A DNA stretch of 64,000 bases, from contig NW_025064889.1 in assembly GCF_019112545.1 (NCBI RefSeq), positions 889,654-953,653 on the forward strand. The letters run 5' to 3'. The position numbers were made by a program, and so were the translations under genes. Source of the stretch: Guyanagaster necrorhizus. Taxonomy: Eukaryota; Basidiomycota; Agaricomycetes; Agaricales; Physalacriaceae. This document shows positions 48,744-61,288 of this stretch, in pieces. The first letter of the stretch is position 1, and every line of letters starts with the position of its first letter. Below the pieces are notes generated by a model that worked only from the letters and a program-made list of their open reading frames with translations, was not told the origin of the DNA and ran no database searches.

Positions 48744-51738
48744 ATGCCCCCTGCCTTAAATCTGTCAGACCCAAACTTTACTCACGAGTTCTTCAAACTC
48801 TTGGCTTCTATCATAGGAACCTTGATCAGTTTATTGGTGATCATACAGCTGTGCTATGGATGCCAATCCATTACCGCCTGGGCCATTCGACACTACCAAG
48901 AATTCCAATGCATTCGCACAATCCTTCGAAATGTCACACCAGACCTCTCCCTCCATGACATCCCTCCCTCTGTCTGAAACTCCATCTGACACCCTGAAGA
49001 AACAGAAGACGAGCCTGGGCACTTGACTGAAAGGCGTTCTAGGGAAGAGGAGCAGCAGCAGTGGCAACACAAGTACCCCCCAAGACCCCTGTCGGCAATC
49101 ATCTGAGACCCTGGAAACCCTTAGGCTACAGGGTTTTGATGAACCCGACCTGACACCCCCATCCCCTCCCCCGAGCGCAGCGTCACTGTGTCAAGAACAA
49201 CCATTGTCCAGTCTGAAATTGGGTGCCGGGCTAGAGACTCCCTGGATGCCATTCGGATGGCTTCAGGCACCAGAAGCACCACAAGGAGCAGTGGAAGAGG
49301 GACAAGGGTCAGTAGCCCCAACCCCTTCTTTGATAACACCAACAGAGATGAGATCTGCTACTAGCAAGCAGCGTCAAGAGTGACCAGTAGACTAAAACAG
49401 GAGCAAGGAGGAGCCCCATGCCTACCAAGGCATGGTCCAGTGGTATCAAACCCAATATGGCCGACCCCCCAGTCTCTCACCGACTTTCTCAATACTCCCG
49501 ACTTTCCGTTCCGGGAACCAGCCTCTCCCCCCAGTGACTCTGACCCTTGGACAGAGTCACTTGCTAGGACTGTCCATGCCAATGACTACCATCACCAGCA
49601 GTCACCATCCCTCGACGATGACCACCCGCTATCATATAGGACAGACACCATCACCGAAACTGATGATATCCCCATCTGGGGAGATGGGATACCGCCAGCC
49701 CTTGGATCAATCAGGGGTGATGATGAACATATTGACCCCACTGGGGATCTCAGGAGGGTCCTTGATGGGCCCATCGCCACCCTCTTTCTTTGTCCCCACT
49801 TCTATAGGAACTTTCGCCAGTATCACCAAGCAGTGGCACTGCCAGCAGAAGAAGAAGAGGAGCAGCCTGACCAGGAGCCTACTCCTCGACCCGGATCCGA
49901 CGATGCTGAGCCAAGTACTCAGCCTCAACCTACCTGCCCCAGAAACCTTCGGCCAGCAAGGCAGTTTCCTCCTCGAGGGGACCACCGACAAGGAGACTGA
50001 AGGGGACGACAAGACCGAGGAGGAGGACCACAGGGGCTGAGCAGTGGACCTCATCCTTGAGTGGAGAAGCATCATTAATATGATCACGCACCAAAAACAG
50101 GAGAAGAAACAACGAGAATGAGAGATGCAGAAGGAGGAATTTATTCGGTTGTACCAGGAGCAGGTAGCTGAATTATGGAGAGACGATCTCTGGCTATGAT
50201 TGTCCCTAGGACGAAGGTACACCACTGCTGATCCTGTTGAATGGGAAGAGATTTTACAGTATGCCATGACTGAGCACACCATTTTTAATTTCAATCAGTG
50301 ATATTTACATTATCAGATGATGGTGATGCCACCATATCAACCAAGATTCGGCAAATGGGAGGCACCAACACCATGGACACCAAGCATGATGCCACCCAAA
50401 ATGGCAAATATGGCATCCTCAATCCGAACAGTGATATCAAGGTACTTGCTCATCACATCGGCCATCCGCAGCATAGCATCTTGGCTGACCCAGTCCTATG
50501 CACAGCCGAGAATTTATCACCTGAATCCCTGGACCGGCACAGGAAGCCAATTATTGGGAGGACAACCACCGCCTGATGAGGCAACCAGATCGGTTCCAAC
50601 TGATGAGAAGAAGGACGACCCTGAGGCAACGGTGCAAGGGTGGACCATCAAAGATGGACGGATCATGAAGAAAGAAGGACCAATGATGCCAAGAAGTCCC
50701 ATCACTGATGATGGGTCCTTACATTCCTTTTCAGGGCCCCCGACGGATTGGGCAGGTCCTCCTGGAGGGAAACTCCTGAATCCGATGTCACCTCTCGATC
50801 CAAAGGTGCATATACTAAACATCAGGCCGACACTTGAGCGGGAGCCCCTTCCTTTTAAAGGGGCTTCAGATGATATCGACCACTTCCTTATGGACTGCGA
50901 TCAGTATTTCCAGATCTTTGCCTCGTACTTCCTTCATGACATATACAAGGTAAACTACACCACCACCTACTTTGAAGATAAGGCAAAAGTATGGTGGGTA
51001 CTCTTAGCCCCCAACTTCTGGTTGACCATCAGACAACACAATTGGTACCCTGCCTGGCAAGTACTAAAGCAGATGATCCATGACAAGTTCATGGACCCTG
51101 CTGTACAAAAAGTCCACAAGTCAAAGATGAAGGAATACAAGATGGGCGACAAAGCAATGCCTGACTACTTCGATGAACTGGAGCAGCTCGGGAAGCTCGC
51201 TGGGATCCGGGAGGATGTAACTGACTCAGGACGTATGGTCGAGTACATGAAACGAAGAGTACCTTCTCACTACCTGATGACCATCTCTGATCTTGGCTAT
51301 AGCATGCCAGTCGGCTACGATGATTGGAAGGCCTGAATCACGTTGATGTGGCAGGAATGACAACAACAGAAGGTAGAGGCAACAAACCTGTGGGATCAAC
51401 ACAGGTACCAGGGACAGGGCTTGAAGCCCTCAGCCTCCCATGCAATCACATCCACCAGGTCCGGCAGCTCAGCCCCAACTTCTCAAAACAATGGGAAGCG
51501 AACTGGTAAGGGTCTAAGTACCAGAATGGGCAAGCAGATTGACGTGGATCACCTCAAGAAGGAGGGTAAGTGTTTCAACTGTGGCCAACCAGACCACATG
51601 GCATGGAACTGCCTGGAGAAGAAGAACAAACACATGCAGGAGGACATTAGAACACAGATCACCAAGTTGATGAAGGAAGACGATAACCTCGGGGAAAATG
51701 ACAAACCCGAGGAGGTAAAAGGTGAGGCCAAGCAGTGA
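48744..51738 (+). pseudogene. A4 gag: hydrophobic N-terminus, Pro/Ser-rich middle, capsid, zinc knuckle
   Basis: The ATG at 48744 fits A1 (25147) and A3 (40605). Residues 19-36 (48798-48851) form an uncharged hydrophobic helix followed by Cys residues. The frame moves from 0 to 1 near 49.1 kb, so a small indel is likely. From there frame 1 continues through a Pro/Ser-rich segment, an EK-rich helix (50040-50160), and the capsid region (50317-51336, YFEDKAKVWW at about 50965) to the zinc knuckle CX2CX4HX4C at 51571-51612. Most internal stops are TGA at likely Arg codons. The stop TGA is at 51736-51738. Gag coats the RNA and forms the particle; the hydrophobic start would suit membrane binding. 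Confidence 0.85.
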
Positions 51739-54700
51739 GCGATTCCGCTGACTCAGCCAAAGGACTGGAGAATAGATCATAAACCACTGGATGGACTGAC
51801 ATTCTATCTTCTGTAGTATTATCCTCTATGACTAAATTATATGTGCATTCAAATATACCCAACCTTATTATCCACCAACCAGAATCACCTAAGAAACCAC
51901 CCAAAAAACTGACAACTCAAGCGCCGATGAAGAGCCGAAGAGGGGCAGAGAGCCCCAAAGGTACATCATCACCAATGAATCATCAAACTAAAAATATGAA
52001 ACAGACTCAACCGCCTTCAGACCAAACAGGGGCAGAGAGCCCCACAACATGGCTCAAACCATTTGACACTGAATGGACTTGGCGAGCTATCAAAGATGCC
52101 AAGGATGAAGCAGCGGCAAAAGCCATACTTAAAAACTGGGTACACAAGACCTGAGCTGAGGAAGTGATCGACGAGATGATCACCAGGATGAAAACTGCGG
52201 AACGGTGTCGAGCCCTGGAATGATTGGATGAATTACACAGACCATGGAAATTCATCTGACGAACTAAACTTCCAGGGTACGACTTATTAACCAAGGCCCA
52301 GATCGAGACGTTAACATCCCAATCAACCCATGCAGTCACTGCCTTAATTGACAGCAGCTGCATGGAAAGTAGCATCAACTGAGCTTTCATCAACAAGCAC
52401 AAATTACCTACTCGGGCAACAGCAGCCCTCATTCCTGTCTATAATATGGACAGAACAAGGAACCAAGCCAGGCTGATCACTGAATATGTAGAGCTTAGGC
52501 TCACCATCGGCGATCATTCAGAATGAATTGATCTCGCCATTACCGATCTAGGAACAAAAAAGGTATTCCTTGGTCATGACTGGCTAATCCGACACAATCC
52601 ACTAATCAATTGGAAAACCGGATGCATCATCTTTGCCTGATGCCACTGCTGGAAAATTCCATTCGAACTACCGGATGAAGATTCCAAGGACCAATGGAAT
52701 GAAGAAATGGAGGATGGCAAGACCATTCTCGCTGTCGACTTGCAAAAGGCCATTAACATTCGGGCAATACACCATGCTAATGACCTAGCAGCAAGAGCCA
52801 ATGCCAAGAAAGGGGAAAGGACGTTTGATGAAATAGTATCTGAATGGGCACATGACTACTGGGACTTATTCAAAAAGGAAGGTTTTGATGAATTACCTGA
52901 TGCAAAGCCCTGGGACCACGCCATTGAACTAATACCTAATGCCAACACCAATCTAGATTGCAAGTGCTATCCACTAGACAATAATGAACAACAAGAACTA
53001 GACAAGTTTCTCGAAGAGAACTTATCTAGTGGGAGAATCTGACCATCAAAATCACCAATGGCATTACCCTTCTTTTTCATCAAAAAGAAGGATGGTAAAC
53101 TCCGACTGGTACAAGATTACCGAAAGCTCAATGAGATGACCATCAAGAACCAATATCCACTTCCTTTAATCTCAGAGTTAATGGACAAACTCCAGGGTGT
53201 GAAATACTACACCAAATTGGACATTCGGTGGGGGTACAACAATGTGCATATCAAGAAAGGTGACAAGTGGAAGGCCACTTTTCAAACTAACCACGGTTTG
53301 TTCGAACCAATGGTCATGTTCTTTGGACTAATGAATTTGCCGGCCATCTTCCAGTGGATGATGAATGACATCTTCAAAGATCTCATTGCCACTGGGAACA
53401 TCACAATTTACTTGGATGACATACTCATTATGTCTAAAACCAAGGAAGAACACAGAAGGCTGGTATGGCAGGTACTATCCTTGATGAGGAAGCACCAACT
53501 CTTTCTCAAAGCTGAAAAATGCGAATTCGAGGTATTAGAAACTGAATACCTCAGAGTCATTATCAGCAAAGGAAGTATCAGGATGGATGCCATCAAAGTG
53601 GCAGGAGTGACAGAATGGCCGGAACCAACAAAAAAGAAGGAGTTACAATTGTTCCTCGGATTTACCAACTTCTACTGACAGTTCATCCATGATTACAGCA
53701 AAATAGTCCAACCGATGATGCAATTAACTGGAAATTCCCCATGGAGCTGGGAAATTTCCCAACAGACAGCATTCGATGACCTTAAACACCAGCTAGCTGA
53801 AGACATCATCCTGGCAATACCAAGTCAGGATGGAAGGTTCAAGGTGAAAGCAGACTCCAGTGAAGGCACAATTGGAGCCATCCTATCACAGGAACAAGAT
53901 GGCAAATGACGACCCATCGTCTTCATGTCAAAAGCACTCACAGTAACTGAGCGCAACTATGAAATCTATGACAAAGAACTCCTAGCCATAATGCTCGCTC
54001 TCGCTGAATGGTGACATTATCTCATTGGGGCTAACCAAACCTTCGAGATCTGGACTGATCATCAAAATCTCTGATATTTCTGACAACCCCAAAAGCTAAA
54101 CTGAAGACAAGCCAGATGGGTTATGGAACTATCCCAGTACGAGTATACACTACATCACAAAGCCAGAGTAGCAAACAAGAAAGCTGATCTCCTCAGCCAC
54201 AGGGCAGATCATAACCAAGGAGGAGATGATAACAAAGAAGTCATATTATTGTGGCCAGAGCACTTCCAGGCAATGATAATGCTGATGGAAGAAGACATAC
54301 ATGAATGCATCAAAAGTGTCACTCATGATCCTCACAAGTGGGATCAAAGAATTGCCCCATCACTCAACCACGAGCGAGGGCTGAAGAAGAAAGGGGGACT
54401 GATCTATTATGATGAACAGATCTACATCCCAAGAGATCAACAACTACAGGGCAATATCATCACCACATGTCATGATCATGCAACCACCAGACATCCCAGG
54501 ATCACTAAGACCAAGGAACTGGTCTTAAGGAACTATTGGTGGCCAAAAATAGACTATAATATCACCCGATATGTCAAGGCTTGTGAGGTTTGCCAGCGAG
54601 ACAAGACTACAATACAACCCAGAGCAGCCCTACTACACTCAAATGAGGTCCCTTTATCACCATGGACCCACATTTCAGTAGATATGATAATCAGACTTCC

Positions 54701-55738
54701 TGAAAGTGATAGCTATGATGCTATCATCATCATAGTCGATCGCTTCTTGAAGGTGATCATCCCGATCACCTGTTCTATGGAATTGACATCCAAGGGATGG
54801 GCAAAGATACTACAAGATGAGGTCTATGCAAAGTATGGCATGCCCCAAGTAGTGATTTCTGACAGAGGACCACAATTCATCTCCAAATTCCTAGATGATT
54901 TGTACCACCTCCTCAACATCAAAAGAAACGCCTCAATGGCATATCACCCACAGACAGACAGCCAAACAGAATGGGCCAACCAGGAAATTGAAAAGTATTT
55001 ATGACTTTTCATCAGTTACCGGCAAGATGACTGGATGGAATGGCTAGCATTAGCAGCATTCCAACATAACAACAGGATTCACACTGCAACAGGTAAAACA
55101 CCGTTCTTTGTGAATTACAGATGAAACCCACCAGTTGCACAAATGGGATGGTTCCACACAACAACACCTGCTTCAATGGACTTTGCAATGACAATGACAA
55201 AAATCCATGAAGAAATGAAGACTGCACTCGAGAAGGCTGCTTCAACTATGAAAAAGCAGTATGACAAGCACCAATGGGCAGCACACGAATATTCAACCAA
55301 CAACAAAGTTTGGTTGGATACTATGAATCTTCATCTACCAAGGCCAAAACAAAAACTGGCAGACAAATGAATGGGCCTCTTCAAAGTCATCGCCAAGATT
55401 GGCAAATCCACATATAAATTGAAACTTCCAACGACCTAGAGGATTCATGATGTTTTCAATGAAACATTATTGACATCATACATGGTGCCAGCCTTCCCAA
55501 ACCAAGAACGACCACCTCCACCTCCACCAGAACTCATCGACGACGAGGAACACTACAAAATCAATGAGATGCTAAACCACAAAACCTGAAAAGTAAAGGC
55601 ACAAGGTGGAGGCATGAAAACAACTGTTGACTACCTAGTCAGCTGAAAAGGCTATGGACCAGAATCCAATCAATGGGTCAATGAAAAATATATGAATGCG
55701 AAAGACGCCATCTAAGATTATAAACACAGGATCAACAA
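51735..55738 (+). pseudogene. A4 pol: protease, RT, RNase H, integrase, chromodomain
   Basis: Frame 0, -1 relative to gag, open from the gag stop. The protease has DSS at 52350-52358 (DSG expected) and VFLGHDWLIRHNP near 52565. RT at 53058-53678 has YLDD at 53409-53420. RNase H lies about 53840-54080. Integrase has an HHCC domain about 54460-54610 and the core with HISVDM and VVISDRGPQF at 54123-55004. The chromodomain is at 55540-55735. About 18 in-frame TGA, one TAG (55437-55439) and one TAA (55713-55715) interrupt it. Most TGA codons sit where Arg is expected, so CGA-to-TGA is the simple explanation. Confidence 0.9.
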
Positions 55739-56054
55739 AGTGGATGTCAAGGCGGTCATGTTTAATATTATATCTGCAGACCATGATATGGTGACAACAG
55801 GAAGGAAGATGATGTCTAGCCAGATATACATCAACCGACCTGCAAGCAGCAGAGGCCAGATAGGAGAGGACGATGAAGATGGCAGTATGACAGACGAGCC
55901 AGAAATGATGGGAACATACAGCAAAGAGCAATGTACCACCCCTTTGACTCGTTTGAAGTCTGGCAACCAGACGGCGACAGGTCCAGCAGATCAGCCACCT
56001 CCTTCCAGGAAGGGGGGGGGTTTTACCCTAACTTAACCATCAGGACGATGGTCT

Positions 56055-56068
56055 TAAGGAGAGGGTAA
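56055..56068 (+). promoter_or_regulatory. A4 polypurine tract
   Basis: AAGGAGAGGG next to the 3' LTR, preceded by a CATCAGGACGATGGTC segment conserved in the other A elements. It would prime plus-strand synthesis. Confidence 0.7.
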
Positions 56069-56573
56069 TGTTATTTTCTTTTCTTTTTTCCTTGGAAATG
56101 ACCCCTATCTCTGCTTAGTCAAGGCACTTAGGCTGGTGCTTAGGACTGTGGGAAAGCTTGGTCAGCAACCCAGTCGGTCATTCTCCTAGCACGTTGCTGT
56201 ATGCTGTGAAGGGAGAGACAATGCTTCTTTTGTCTTATCTTGCACTACAATGATAACAAGCACAACAGCAAGACAACAGCTTTTGTGGAGAGCCTGGCAA
56301 CAGCAGGGGTAACAGCTCTACAGCAGACAATATCTTTTGTGAACATTTATTTATAGCACAATAACAGAACAGTATATAAGTAGTATAGCTCTCGCTGTAA
56401 TACCCCAGCTTCGAGCTAAAGTTTATTCTCTACCATCCTATCTCGAGCAACTTGCAACGCCTTGACCACACACCTCTGTTATCACATCAGTGAACTCAGT
56501 CAGACATATCTGAAGTATGAGGTACCAAACTGTTTATCACGTGGTAATAGTCACATGGAGTTTGGGCTTAACA
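56069..56573 (+). repeat. A4 3' LTR
   Basis: 505 bp, TGTTATTTTC to CTTAACA, TATATAAG at 56373-56380, followed by GTGCT and B3 pol. Confidence 0.96.
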
Positions 56574-56578
56574 GTGCT

Positions 56579-59500
56579 CAGCAGTTCACACTGTAGCCTT
56601 CTTTGTCTAAAATTGGAGCTAAAGCTGTATCTAAGGAACCAGCAGACCTTTCATTGGTGCCAGTAGAGTACCATGATTTTGCAGATGTCTTCAGTGATAC
56701 TCTCTCTAAAAAGCTACCTGAATACAGGCCATATAACCATAAAATCAATCTTGAGAAAGGAACATCTCCACTGCTTAGACCTATTTATTCTCTTTCAGAA
56801 TCGGAACTCAAGGCTCTATAAGAGTTTATTGATGATAATCTATGCAATAGATTCATTACCCTATTCTGCTCTCTGCACAGGGCTCCAGTTTTATTTGTCA
56901 AAAAGAAGACTAGTGAACTTTGACTTTGCATTAACTACTATTGTCTAAGCAAAATCTCCAAGAAGAATCACTACTCTCTTCCTCTCATTTCTGATCTCCT
57001 TGACTCCATCTGTTCTGTATGCATTTACACCAAGCTCAACCTATGACATGCCTACCATCTTGTTTGCATAGCCAAAGGAGATAAATGAAAAACAGCCTTC
57101 TGAATCTGTTATAGTTCCTTCAAATAGCATATCATGCTTTTTAGCCTTACAAATGCACCAGCAGCATTCCAACGATTTATGAATGAGATATTCTCTGACA
57201 TGCTTGACATATCAGTAGTAGTCTATCTTGATAACATCCTCATATATTCTAACAATCTGGGAGATCACCAGAAACATGTTCAAGAGATCCTATGCAGGCT
57301 TAGAGCTAATAGACTCTACTGCAAAGATTCTAAATGTGAATTCAACTGAGATTCTATAAAATATCTAGGCTACATTCTATCATCTGAAGGACTTTGTATG
57401 TTTGAAGAAAAAGTCAAGACTGTTGTTGACTGACTGGTACTGTGAAAGATCAAGGACATCCAATGTTTTCTTGGCTTCACCAACTTTTACTGTCACTTTA
57501 TACATAAATATAGCAATATCATTCTCCTTCTTACACAACTTACTTGTAAGAGAACTCTATGGAAATTTGATGACAAATGCTTAATCACCTTTAACAAGTT
57601 GAAACAGATTTTTACATGTGCTCTCATCCTTACCCACTGGATCTCTAATTGAAAGATAGTGGTGGAAACTAATGTCTCCAATTATACAATTGCAGCTATC
57701 CTCTCTATTTATCTTGATGATGAAATTCACCCTATCGCTTTCTGCTCCTGGAGCCTTCACAATGCTGAACTCAACTATGACAGCTATAACAAAGAGCTTC
57801 TAGCCATTTTTGAGGCTTTTAAACATTGGCAGCACTATTTTGAAGGCTCTGTGGACTCCATCAATATCATAACAGACTATAAGAACCTTGAATACTTCAC
57901 TACCACTAAGATTCTAATCCAGCAACAGATCTGCTGATTTGAATACCTATTTTAGTTTAATCTAATAATTTAGTTCCACTCTGAAAAACTTAGTGGAAAA
58001 CTAGATACACTCACTAGATGATGGAACATCTACTCTGAAGAAGGGGATAGCCAATATACCTAAGTCAACCCCCATAATTTCTGATCTGTGTTCACCCAAG
58101 AACAACTTTCTGCATCACTCCACACAATCTACCTCAAAGACTCTACTCTATAGACTAGTGCTATTATAAATATCAACAAACTCTATACTGATATCAAACA
58201 AGCATAATTCTCTAACTCTATATGCTCCAACAGCCTTCACCAGGCCAAGACCACTTCTGAATCCTCCCCCTCTCAGTGGTCCATCAATGAATCTAACATC
58301 CTTTGGTTTAAAGGTCACATCTATGTCCCAGACTCTAATGATCTCTATCTTCATATACTACAGAATAATCATAACCATATCTTGACAGGTTACTTTGGTT
58401 AAAACCAGACATTAGAACTAGTCTGGCAGAACTATACCTGATCAAAGATATATAAATATATTTGATACTATATTAAGTCCTGCACAGTTTGTGGGCACAA
58501 TAAGACATCTAGACACTGCCTCTATGAGTTACTCAAACTTTTATCAGTTTTCAAACAGCTATGGGATTCTATTTCCATGGATTTTATTGAACAACTACCA
58601 GACTCCAATAGATTTACCACCATCCTAGTAGTCATTGACTGAGCTAGCAAGCAAGCCATCTTCATTCCCACTCATGACACTATTAACTCTGTAGAGCTCA
58701 TCCAACTTTTTCTTATCCATATCTTCTCCAAATATAAGGTACTCAGTCATATCATATCTGATCATAGCTCTGAATTCATCTCTCAGTTTACTTGCACTTT
58801 AGTCACTACCCTTAACATAAAACTCCACCTTACTTCAGATTATCACCTGAAGACCAATGGACAAACTGAATGGACAAACTAAACTCTGGAACAATACATC
58901 TGCATCTACTGCTTCTACTAGTAGGACAACTGGGACACTCTCTTATCTATTGCTGAGTTTGCCTATAACAACACCCTTAACATGTCTATTGGGATTTTCC
59001 CATTCTTTGCCAATAAGGGTTATCACCCTAACATCATCATTCATTCTGAAAGAGACATTGCCTCCACTTGGATCTGAGACTTTGCAGTTGACCTTGATAA
59101 ACTCCATCAAGTATTAAAAGACAAAATCTCTAAGGCTCAGGCTCACTACAAGATCCAAGCAGACAAGCATCAGATTCTGGTGCCTCCATTCACAGTGGGT
59201 GACAAGATTTACCTCAGTTTCAAACATATCAAAACTATCTGCTCAGCCAGAAAATTCTCAGAGAAATACCTCAGTCCTTTTGAAATCATAGTCCAACTAG
59301 ATTTCCACTCCTTCATGCTGAGGCTTCTGTCAGATCTCTGGTCTATTCACCCAGTCTTTCATATGTCACAATTGGAACCTATAGAAGAAAACACCATTCC
59401 TAACCAAATCCAACCACTGCCACCTTCAGTCAAAGTCAATAGAGAAGAACATTTTGAAATAGTCCAAATCCTTGACTTGAAGCTGGACTGCCAGTTCCAC

Positions 59501-59671
59501 TACCCACTTCTGTATAAAATCCAGTGGCTAGGCTATGAAGGTACCAATGAAGAGTTTGCTTGGTTATCAGCCTTTAAGTTCTCTGCTGATGAATTTATTG
59601 AAGAATTCCACCATCAATACTCAGGCAAACTAGAACTCTTATTCAAAGTCACTCAATCATTCTATTCTTGA
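56579..59671 (+). pseudogene. B3 pol: RT, RNase H, integrase, chromodomain
   Basis: Resumes B3 after A4. The RT leader (56603-56821) is followed by the RT palm with YLDN at 57224-57235, so the second catalytic Asp is Asn. RNase H is at 57659-57937. Integrase has its HHCC region about 58330-58500, the core about 58570-58870 with Asp and the Glu of QTEW, and the end domain in the long readable block 59180-59671. The same block carries the chromodomain from about 59450 (F-E-I-V-Q-I-L, then Q-W-L-G-Y). Stops are common before 59180. Confidence 0.88.
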
Positions 59672-59843
59672 TACAATGCAACTCTAGATGCCACTGGCAC
59701 TCCATCTTACTATTTCAATTCTAACCACTGATTACTGTTTCAATCATCTCTGTTACACTTTCAAAGTCAAAATCTTGTTTTTATATTTTTTTTCTCCACT
59801 ACTAACATCTGACATCTTTTTCTATATATATTTCATACAAAAT

Positions 59844-61160
59844 CTTTACAAAAAAGCAGAATCTGAACTCTCCCCCTGCCTCTTCAAATTCTCTATATTC
59901 TTATCCAGCCTCTTCAACATTGCCTCCCACAGATCTTTGACCTCCTGATTCTTCTCATCCTTGAAAAGCAGACAAGCCTTTTTTCAGGCCTCTAATTCAG
60001 ACTCCAAAAATAACTCCAAGAGAGAGAACATATTATCTGACTCATAATCATCCTGAAGACCTGTTATAGTACTGTGAACATCTGCCACCCCATCTGCTAA
60101 CTCATCTATATGACATATCAATCTGCATATTAACTTTGAAAGTTAATGGAAATTAGCAGAGACCTCCACACTGCTGATCATCTCACTTGCAGTGATGCCT
60201 TTATTGAATAAATAGGCAGTCTTCTTAATCTTGTAACAGGCACAAGTCTGCCTATAATCAGCCTCTTTAGTTATCAGGTATGCATAACAGAGTGTGCTAT
60301 CTTGATAGCAGCACATGCAACTTTCTGAAAACAGAACTAAGACAAGTCAACCAGAAACAATAAGACACTCACTTTCACCATTCAATTCCTCCTCACCCTC
60401 CACCAGCCCTGTAACCTCCAACTTTGCCCTCTTTTTGAGACTGGCCACTATCTCCATCTCACTGTCATCTATCACACTCCAAGACTTGAACTTCTATTTT
60501 TGACCTCATTCTGCTAAAACTGCTGCCCTTCTCTTTCTCTCTTTCTCTCTCTTTCTCCTCTTCAGAGTCCCCTTGGATTCTTTCAACTCATCATCTCTCT
60601 CAGTCCTCTTATCCTGCTCACTATCAGACTCTGAAAGCATATGGCCAGTCACTCTCTTGAAGTAAAGACTGGGGCCAGGACTAAACTATTCCACCAACAC
60701 TTGATGCAGCCAAAAGTCAATGGCCTCCACAGAGGTCATTAACAATCCACTCTCTATAATCATCCCCTCCTCCAAGGCCACAGCCCTTGCTGTGGCCTCT
60801 ATAGTCTCTCTCTCCTCAGCCTTCTTTTGAGCTGCCTTTTTCAACACCTTCTCTGCCTCTTTCATCTGCCTCTCTGTCATCTGTCAGACCTTCTCTCTCT
60901 TCTTCTCCAACCTCTCTTGCTGCTTTTTTCTCTACACCTCTCAGGCCACATAGTCTGCCTGAACCTTTTCTTCTCTCTCTTGCTCCCTTTTTCACTCCAA
61001 ATGGACTTTTATAGCCTCTGCATACTCTTCCTCCATGGTTTGCCATTCCAGATGAAATAATTTCTTGGCCTCTTCAGAGCTATCAGAGATGAGTTCTCTC
61101 ACCAAAAGCTTAGGAGTGCATGAGTGATGATATGCAATGAGAGGCAATATAGTTGAAAAA
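59844..61160 (-). pseudogene. B3 antisense accessory gene: coiled coil plus Zn2Cys6-like cluster
   Basis: Lies between pol and the 3' LTR, convergent with pol (170 bp apart). Reading down the minus strand: a P-x-LLVREL start near 61110, an E/K/R/Q-rich coiled coil (about 61080-60780, well readable at 60686-60880), a basic KRRKRE stretch, then an intron-like 48 nt (60325-60372, GTGAGT to TTTTCAG with a TTGAC branch-type site) that keeps the frame. The cluster CX2CX6CX13CX2(Y)X6(Y) follows at 60212-60319 with the last two Cys as Tyr, then a helical tail ending in a KRLDK block and TAA at 59844. About seven stops, mainly TGA or TAG. Zn2Cys6 domains usually bind DNA; the role here is not known. 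Confidence 0.6.
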
Positions 61161-61288
61161 AGTTAGGCAATAGTGGTAGTATCTGATCAAGTTGTAAAAT
61201 TTCCCACAGCCACCAACAATCTTCTATATGATTTCACTAGCTATTGGGATCTGCAGTCTTGAGGGTAAGAACACTAATGGAAGGATAC

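Larger units (their letters stand above)
48171..56573 (+). mobile_element. A4: youngest family A element, CpG-rich, inserted in B3
   Basis: LTRs 48171-48687 and 56069-56573 with perfect target duplications GTGCT (48166-48170, 56574-56578). About 8.4 kb with gag, protease, RT, RNase H, integrase and chromodomain. By hand count the LTRs differ at 19 sites, all transitions, plus a 10-bp insertion near the start of the left LTR. The element keeps most of its CpG, unlike the rest of the window. Confidence 0.97.

Noticed and set aside
49380..50040. Two long overlapping open frames (206 and 202 codons) as separate genes
   Set aside because: One is the gag frame; the other is its shadow in a Pro/Ser-rich, GC-richer stretch.
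53058..55738. Alternative genetic code with TGA read as an amino acid, suggested by TGA-only stops
   Set aside because: TGA falls at CpG-derived Arg sites, older elements also have TAA and TAG, and chromovirus LTR elements are nuclear. Decay explains it.
60530..60560. CTTTCTCT simple repeat as a regulatory tract
   Set aside because: It is the antisense of the Arg/Glu/Lys-rich coding stretch of the antisense gene.
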